From NCBI GenBank assembly GCA_021815835.1, contig JAKAZN010000011.1, positions 1 through 12,524 of the forward strand: a stretch of 12,524 nt of DNA. Reading direction: 5' to 3'. A model generated the notes under the pieces. That model made no database searches. It was given only the letters and a program-made list of their open reading frames with translations, and was not told the origin of the DNA. This document shows positions 8,490 through 12,524 of this stretch, in pieces. Position numbers and translations under genes: made by a program. Each line of letters starts with the position of its first letter. Within the stretch, counting starts at the first letter, position 1. This stretch comes from Pseudomonadota bacterium. Its GTDB lineage: Bacteria; Pseudomonadota; Alphaproteobacteria; Acetobacterales; Acetobacteraceae.

Positions 8490-9967
8490 GCGCCGCCTCC
8501 GGCGAGACGGCGGATCACGGCGGCGTCGTCGAACGGGATCGTGACAGTGCCGACGATCTGGCCCGGCTCGTGGCCCTTGCCGGCGACGACCAGCACGTCG
8601 CCGGGGCGCAGCGCGTTCAGCCCGGCGGCGATGGCGGCCTCGCGGTCGCCGATCTCGATCGCGCCGGCGCAGGCGGCGAGGATGGCGGCACGGATCGCGG
8701 CCGGGTCCTCGGTGCGCGGATTATCGTCGGTGACAAAGACGAGGTCGGCGCCGCGCGCGGCCTCGGCGCCCATCAGCGGGCGCTTGCCGCGGTCGCGATC
8801 GCCGCCGGCGCCGAAGACGAGGACCAGGCGGCCCGCGGTGTGCGGGCGCAGCGCGGCGAGCAGGCGGGCGAGCGCGTCCGGGGTGTGGGCGTAATCGACG
8901 TAGGCGCACGCGCCTCCGGGGGAGGCGGCCAGTTCGAGCCGGCCGCGGACACCGGTCAGGCCGGGCAGACGGGAAAGCGCGTCTGGCTCGCCCAGCGCCT
9001 CGGCCAGTGCCGCGGCGAGCAGCGCGTTGTCGGCCTGAAAGCGCCCGGGCAGCGGAAAGGCGACGGTCCGACGCACGCCGTCGGGGCGGGCGAGGATCAG
9101 GTCCTGGCCGTCCGGGCGCGGATGGGCGGCGATCACGCGCAGCGTGTCGCCTGCCTCGCCGACGGTGCGGAGATCGAGGCGGCGGGCGATGGCGATGGCG
9201 CGGAGCGCGGCGAGGGTGTCGGGGTCAAGCTCGGCGGTGGCGATCGCGGGGGCGCCGGGGGGCAGCAGGGTGTCGAACAGGCGCAGCTTGGCGGCGCGGT
9301 AGGCTTCGAGGCTGCCGTGATAGTCCAGGTGGTCGCGGGTGAGATTGGTGAAGCCGGCGGCGGCCAGGCGGACGCCGTCGAGACGGCATTGATCGAGGCC
9401 GTGCGAGGAGGCCTCCATCGCGGCGTGGTCGATGCCGTCGCGGGCGAGGGCGGCAAGGGTTTCGGCCAGCGCGACGGGGTCGGGGGTGGTGAGGGAGGCG
9501 GGGGGGGCGACCCCGCGGCTCCCACCGTCATGGCCGGGCCCGACCTCCACGCCGAGCGTGCCGAGGCTCGCCGCGCGATAGCCCGACGCGGCCCAGATCT
9601 GGCGCAGGAACGCGACCGTGCTGGTCTTGCCGTTGGTCCCGGTCACCGCCGCGATTGTGCCCGGTTGCGGCCCGGCGAACCGCGCGGCGAGCAGCGCCAG
9701 GTGGCGACGCGGGGCGGGGTCGGCGATCAGCTTGCGCGCGGGCACGCCTTCGGGCCAGACGGTGCCGGGGGCGGCGAGGACCGCGGCGGCGCCGCGCGCC
9801 ACCGCCTCGGCGATGAAAGCCCGACCGTCGGTGGCCGCGCCGGCGAGCGCCACGAACAGGAACCCGGGGGCCACGCGTCGGCTATCGGCGGTGATGCCCG
9901 CGAGCTCGAGCCCCGCCAGGGATTTGGGCGCGTCGGCCAGCCCGGCGATCAGTTCAGCGCCGCGCAA
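8486..9967 (-). CDS. murE: UDP-N-acetylmuramoyl-L-alanyl-D-glutamate--2,6-diaminopimelate ligase MurE
   Basis: The 493-aa product is MurE, adding the third stem-peptide residue in the cytoplasm. Motifs are GITADSRRVAPGFLFVAL (24-41), the P-loop TGTNGKTST (109-117), TTPDP (160-164), MEASSHGLDQ (184-193), NLTRDHLDYHG (208-218), the AAK lysine (K227, expected carbamylated), YVDYAHTPDAL (356-366), GAGGDRDRGKRP (386-397), DNPR (415-418) and AGKGHEPGQ (462-470). DNPR is the known mark of meso-diaminopimelate specificity, as expected for a Gram-negative. The only start fitting the family N-terminus is TTG 9967, with GGAGG 6 nt upstream; it overlaps the ftsI end by 14 nt. The stretch between GTLG (136-139) and TTPDP looks some 8 residues longer than usual and includes a G8 run on the plus strand (9500-9507), but the frame is intact. 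Confidence 0.96.
   Translation of the reverse strand: MRGAELIAGLADAPKSLAGLELAGITADSRRVAPGFLFVALAGAATDGRAFIAEAVARGAAAVLAAPGTVWPEGVPARKLIADPAPRRHLALLAARFAGPQPGTIAAVTGTNGKTSTVAFLRQIWAASGYRAASLGTLGVEVGPGHDGGSRGVAPPASLTTPDPVALAETLAALARDGIDHAAMEASSHGLDQCRLDGVRLAAAGFTNLTRDHLDYHGSLEAYRAAKLRLFDTLLPPGAPAIATAELDPDTLAALRAIAIARRLDLRTVGEAGDTLRVIAAHPRPDGQDLILARPDGVRRTVAFPLPGRFQADNALLAAALAEALGEPDALSRLPGLTGVRGRLELAASPGGACAYVDYAHTPDALARLLAALRPHTAGRLVLVFGAGGDRDRGKRPLMGAEAARGADLVFVTDDNPRTEDPAAIRAAILAACAGAIEIGDREAAIAAGLNALRPGDVLVVAGKGHEPGQIVGTVTIPFDDAAVIRRLAGGGA
8496..8500 (-). promoter_or_regulatory. Shine-Dalgarno GGAGG ahead of the ATGA at the murE end
   Basis: GGAGG lies within the last murE codons, 6 nt before the ATG at 8489. 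It is a well-placed ribosome-binding site, of the type that serves other genes in the cluster. Today it faces the 150-codon linking frame, not murF, and probably marks where murF originally started. Confidence 0.6.
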
Positions 9968-12134
9968 GCTGGGCCTCCATGGACGGGTGGCCGCCAGGCT
10001 GGGGGCCGGCCGGGTCGGCCGTCGGGGCGCGCCCGGCCAGGGTGCGGCCAGGCGGGCGCGGGGGCGGCAGCGGCAGGATCGGCAGCGGCGACGGCACGTC
10101 GGACGGCGTTCCGGGTGGCATCGCCACCGGAATCCCGTATTTCCAGCTCCGGTCGCCCGGAATGCCACCGGGGACCCGATCGAGCGGCGGCGCGCCCGGG
10201 GGGATAGGGGGCGCAAGCGGCAGATCGAGCGCCTGCTGCAACGCCGGCAGCGCCTCCGGCGCCGCCGGCAGCAATCCCAGCATCGGCGCGATCCGCGCGA
10301 TCGTGCGCCGGATCACCGGCCCCGCGATCGCGCCCCCGGTAGAGAATCCGTAGGTGCTCTTGTTGCCCTTCGGGCTGTCCAGCATCGCGTAGATGATATA
10401 TTTCGGTTCCGTCATGGGAAACGCGGCGATCATCGACGCCAGGTTGCTGTGCAACCGGTAGCCGCCGCGCGCGATCTTCTGCGAGGTCCCGGTCTTCGCC
10501 CCCATCAGATAGCCCGGCACCCGCGCCTGCTTGCCGGTGCCGAACAGCAGGACGTCGCGCATCAGCTTGCGCATGGTGAGCGAGACGGAGGCGCGGATCA
10601 CCCGCCGCCCCGGCGGCACCGTGCCCGCCGGCAGCGCGAGCAGGGTGGGCTTGTGGTACACTCCGCCGTCGATCAGCGCGGCGGTGCCAGTCAGCAGCTG
10701 GATCGGCGTCACCGCGATGCCGTTACCGAACGAAACCGTCATCACGGAGGCCTCGCCCCAGGCGCGCTTCGGCTGCACCAGGGGCGGTGCCGATTCCGGC
10801 AACTGGATCGGCGCGGCGGCGAACATGCCGTTGGCGCGCAGAAAGGCCCGTTGGCGCGCGCGCCCGACCAGCAGCGCGATATGCGAGGCGCCGATATTGG
10901 ATGATTGCGCGATGATCTCGGGCAGCGCGTAGTCGTAATGCGCCTGCTCGAAATCGGTGATGGTGAAGCGGCCGATATGGATCGGATGGACGGTGTCGAA
11001 GCGGTCCCAGACATGGATCACGCCGTCGTTGAGCGCCATCGCCGCGGTTTGCAGCTTGAAGGTGCTGCCCGGCTCATAGACGCCGGAGGCGGCGCGGTTG
11101 AAACGGCCGTCGGGCGGCGCGGTCGCCAGATCGTTGGCATCGTAATCGGGCAGGCTGACCATCGCGAGCACTTCCCCGGTATCGACCTTCATCACGATGC
11201 CGGTGGCGCCGATCGCCTGGAACTCGTCCATCGCGCGGGCCAGTTCGTCGCGCAGCACCGCCTGGACGCGCACGTCGAGCGACAGGCGCAGCGGCGCGGG
11301 ATCGGCGAGCAGGCGCTGGTCGAGCGATTTCTCCACCCCGGCGATACCGTGGTCATCGACATTCACCCCGCCCAGCACCTGCGCGGCGAGCCGGCCCATC
11401 GGGTAGCGGCGGATCTCGGTCGGCAGGAAATCGACCCCGGGGATGCCGAGGGCGTTGATCGCCTCCTCCTGCTCGGGCGTGATGCGGAACGCCAGATAGA
11501 CGAACTGCTTGTCGCTTTGGCCGAGCCGGCGCGTCGCCATCGCCAGGTCGAGATCGGGCAGCACCGCCTTGAGCTGGGCGGCGACCTTGGCCGGATCGAT
11601 GATCTGGCGCGGATCGGCATAGAGCGCGGCGGCGGGCAGCGAGATCGCCAGGATCTGGTCGTGACGATCGACGATCATCGCCCGGCGCACGAGCGGGGCG
11701 TCGGCGAGCTGGTCCGGATGGTCGAACAGCCGTGCCAGCGGATGGCGGGGCGGCGGCGGGCGGTTCGGATCGAGCACGGTGGCGAGCGAGAGCTTCACCA
11801 GCACCGCGAAGAACAGGCCGAGGAAGCCGAGCGCGGTCAGCGCCAGGCGGCGATGGGCGCGTTCCTGCAGGGCGCGCCGGCGGAGATCGGGGGCGGTGAC
11901 GCGCACCGTCTCCATCCGCGGGGTGGCGTCGGTCCGGGTGGCGCCCTGGCGGGTGCGCGGCACCGGGCGGGGGGCGGACCGAGCCGGGGAATGCGGTCCC
12001 CCGTGCGGGGGCGGACCGGGCGGAGCGGGCGTATCCCAGGAGAACCCGTCATCGTCCCGCGCGGGGGGGACCTGCCAGGCGGGGTCGTGCGCGCCCGACG
12101 AGGGGGGCGGTGGAATCGGCGGTGGGCGAGGCAT
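9954..12134 (-). CDS. ftsI: Septal peptidoglycan transpeptidase FtsI (PBP3) with proline-rich extensions
   Basis: The 726-aa product is a class B penicillin-binding protein that cross-links septal peptidoglycan in the periplasm, paired with FtsW. It has a Pro-rich cytoplasmic N-terminus (1-75), a basic stretch, one TM anchor (about 98-119) and a dimerisation domain (about 145-270, with RRYPMGRLAAQVLGG). The transpeptidase domain carries STFK (357-360, Ser357 nucleophile), SSN (411-413) and KTGT (547-550). The last 85 or so residues (about 640-726) are again Pro-rich. FtsI proteins are commonly about 570-650 aa, so both ends are extensions. ATG 12134 has GGAGG 12 nt upstream. A shorter version could start at ATG 11915 (METVRVTAPDLRRRA), close to where the family's conserved part begins, but no Shine-Dalgarno is seen there. 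The 3' end overlaps murE by 14 nt. Confidence 0.95.
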   Translation of the reverse strand: MPRPPPIPPPPSSGAHDPAWQVPPARDDDGFSWDTPAPPGPPPHGGPHSPARSAPRPVPRTRQGATRTDATPRMETVRVTAPDLRRRALQERAHRRLALTALGFLGLFFAVLVKLSLATVLDPNRPPPPRHPLARLFDHPDQLADAPLVRRAMIVDRHDQILAISLPAAALYADPRQIIDPAKVAAQLKAVLPDLDLAMATRRLGQSDKQFVYLAFRITPEQEEAINALGIPGVDFLPTEIRRYPMGRLAAQVLGGVNVDDHGIAGVEKSLDQRLLADPAPLRLSLDVRVQAVLRDELARAMDEFQAIGATGIVMKVDTGEVLAMVSLPDYDANDLATAPPDGRFNRAASGVYEPGSTFKLQTAAMALNDGVIHVWDRFDTVHPIHIGRFTITDFEQAHYDYALPEIIAQSSNIGASHIALLVGRARQRAFLRANGMFAAAPIQLPESAPPLVQPKRAWGEASVMTVSFGNGIAVTPIQLLTGTAALIDGGVYHKPTLLALPAGTVPPGRRVIRASVSLTMRKLMRDVLLFGTGKQARVPGYLMGAKTGTSQKIARGGYRLHSNLASMIAAFPMTEPKYIIYAMLDSPKGNKSTYGFSTGGAIAGPVIRRTIARIAPMLGLLPAAPEALPALQQALDLPLAPPIPPGAPPLDRVPGGIPGDRSWKYGIPVAMPPGTPSDVPSPLPILPLPPPRPPGRTLAGRAPTADPAGPQPGGHPSMEAQLARR
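9974..9978 (-). promoter_or_regulatory. Shine-Dalgarno that decides the TTG start of murE
   Basis: GGAGG, read as part of the ftsI codons for Met-Glu-Ala near its C-terminus, lies 6 nt before the TTG at 9967. No ATG or GTG in the murE frame fits the conserved N-terminus, so this site supports a UUG start embedded in the ftsI end. Confidence 0.75.
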
Positions 12135-12142
12135 GACCGGAC

Positions 12143-12457
12143 CTAGCCTCCACCGAAGCCGCGCATCGGCAACGGCGCGGGCGGCGCGGCGGCGAAGCCC
12201 GGCGCCATGCCGAGCATTGATCCTCCTGGAACCGTTCGCGCCGGCATCGGCCGCGGCGGGGCGCGATAGACGGGCGGCGGGCGGTATTCGGCCGGTCTCA
12301 CCCGAGCCACGGGACGTGGAGCGGGGCGGGCCAAGGGTTGCGGCGTCCAGGCCCGCGGGGCGGCCACGGGCATGGAAGCGGTCTGGATCGGCGGGTGCGG
12401 CGTTGCGCGGGCGGACGGCGCCGGGTGCGTCCGGGCGGCGAGCACCGGCGCGGGCAC
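12143..12457 (-). CDS. Proline-rich open frame, possible C-terminal tail of FtsL
   Basis: This frame ends in TAG 8 nt before the ftsI ATG, the place where FtsL lies in alphaproteobacterial dcw clusters. The sequence is Pro/Ala/Arg-rich (for example PPPVYRAPPRPMPAR) with no domain or membrane segment; the FtsL TM helix and coiled coil would lie beyond the window. About five sixths of its codons end in G or C, and the same frame stays fully G/C-ending back to an in-frame TAG at 12506-12508. The GTG at 12457 is only the first start codon after that stop and has no ribosome-binding site. The frame may be an FtsL tail interrupted by a real or artefactual stop, a separate small gene, or non-coding. 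Assignment by position only. Confidence 0.4.
   Translation of the reverse strand: MPAPVLAARTHPAPSARATPHPPIQTASMPVAAPRAWTPQPLARPAPRPVARVRPAEYRPPPVYRAPPRPMPARTVPGGSMLGMAPGFAAAPPAPLPMRGFGGG
12222..12227 (-). promoter_or_regulatory. Perfect AGGAGG 4 nt ahead of an ATG, 24 codons upstream of the ftsI gap
   Basis: AGGAGG-ATCA-ATG occurs on the minus strand, with the ATG at 12217. The ATG opens a 24-codon frame (MLGMAPGFAAAPPAP onward) that ends in the same TAG 8 nt before ftsI. The site is spelled by a run of A-ending codons (CCA GGA GGA TCA) that stands out from the G/C-ending codons around it. It could start a short leader peptide feeding ribosomes to ftsI, or be a chance match inside a longer gene. 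Confidence 0.4.
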
Positions 12458-12524
12458 GGGCCGGCTCGCGAGGGTCGGGGCGGGGCTGGCCCGCCACGTG
12501 CTCGTCTACCGGACGGTGACCGAG

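Noticed and set aside
10114..10128. GGTGGC/GCCACC hairpin in the 3' part of ftsI
   Set aside because: A 6-bp stem inside Pro/Gly codons is expected by chance at this base composition.

Overview
This window is one stretch of a bacterial dcw (division and cell wall) cluster, read entirely from the minus strand. In transcription order (high to low coordinates) it holds a candidate ftsL tail, then ftsI, murE, murF, mraY, murD, ftsW, murG, murC and the 5' part of murB. The DNA is very GC-rich, with codons ending mostly in G or C. The gene order, the meso-diaminopimelate-type MurE and the protein style (for example the FtsI entry into its TM segment through a VRVTAPDLRRRA-like stretch) suggest an alphaproteobacterium, probably of the Acetobacteraceae/Rhodospirillales. 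That placement is inference from memory, not a search.

The genes cover lipid II synthesis almost completely. MurB and MurC make UDP-MurNAc and add L-Ala. MurD, MurE and MurF add D-Glu, meso-A2pm and D-Ala-D-Ala. MraY moves the phospho-MurNAc-pentapeptide to undecaprenyl phosphate, and MurG adds GlcNAc. FtsW and FtsI then polymerise and cross-link lipid II at the septum. The genes are packed head to tail. ftsI/murE overlap by 14 nt, murF/mraY and murD/ftsW share TGATG, mraY/murD, ftsW/murG and murC/murB share ATGA, and murG/murC share GTGA. No internal promoter or terminator is needed or evident.

The one break in this packing is between murE and murF (about 445 bp, 8041-8485). It holds a perfect 57-bp inverted repeat (8180-8236 and 8294-8350) around a 57-nt loop, flanked by a T7 and an A7 tract. 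The whole gap is bracketed by a 9-bp direct repeat, ATGAGCGCG: one copy at the end of murE behind a good Shine-Dalgarno, the other at the present murF start, which has none. This reads like an insertion at an ancestral ATGA murE/murF junction with a target-site-like duplication. An open frame of 150 codons runs from the first ATGA to the second, so stop-start coupling could still pass through the insert.

A second, smaller repeat lies inside murD. It is a REP-like 11-bp-arm hairpin read in frame as about 13 Gly/Pro/Ser-rich residues (codons 50-62) in the N-terminal domain. At the right edge, 12135-12524 holds a Pro-rich open frame that may be the C-terminal tail of FtsL. It has an in-frame TAG at 12506-12508 and a strong internal ribosome-binding site. 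No tRNA, rRNA, CRISPR array or transposase gene is visible.
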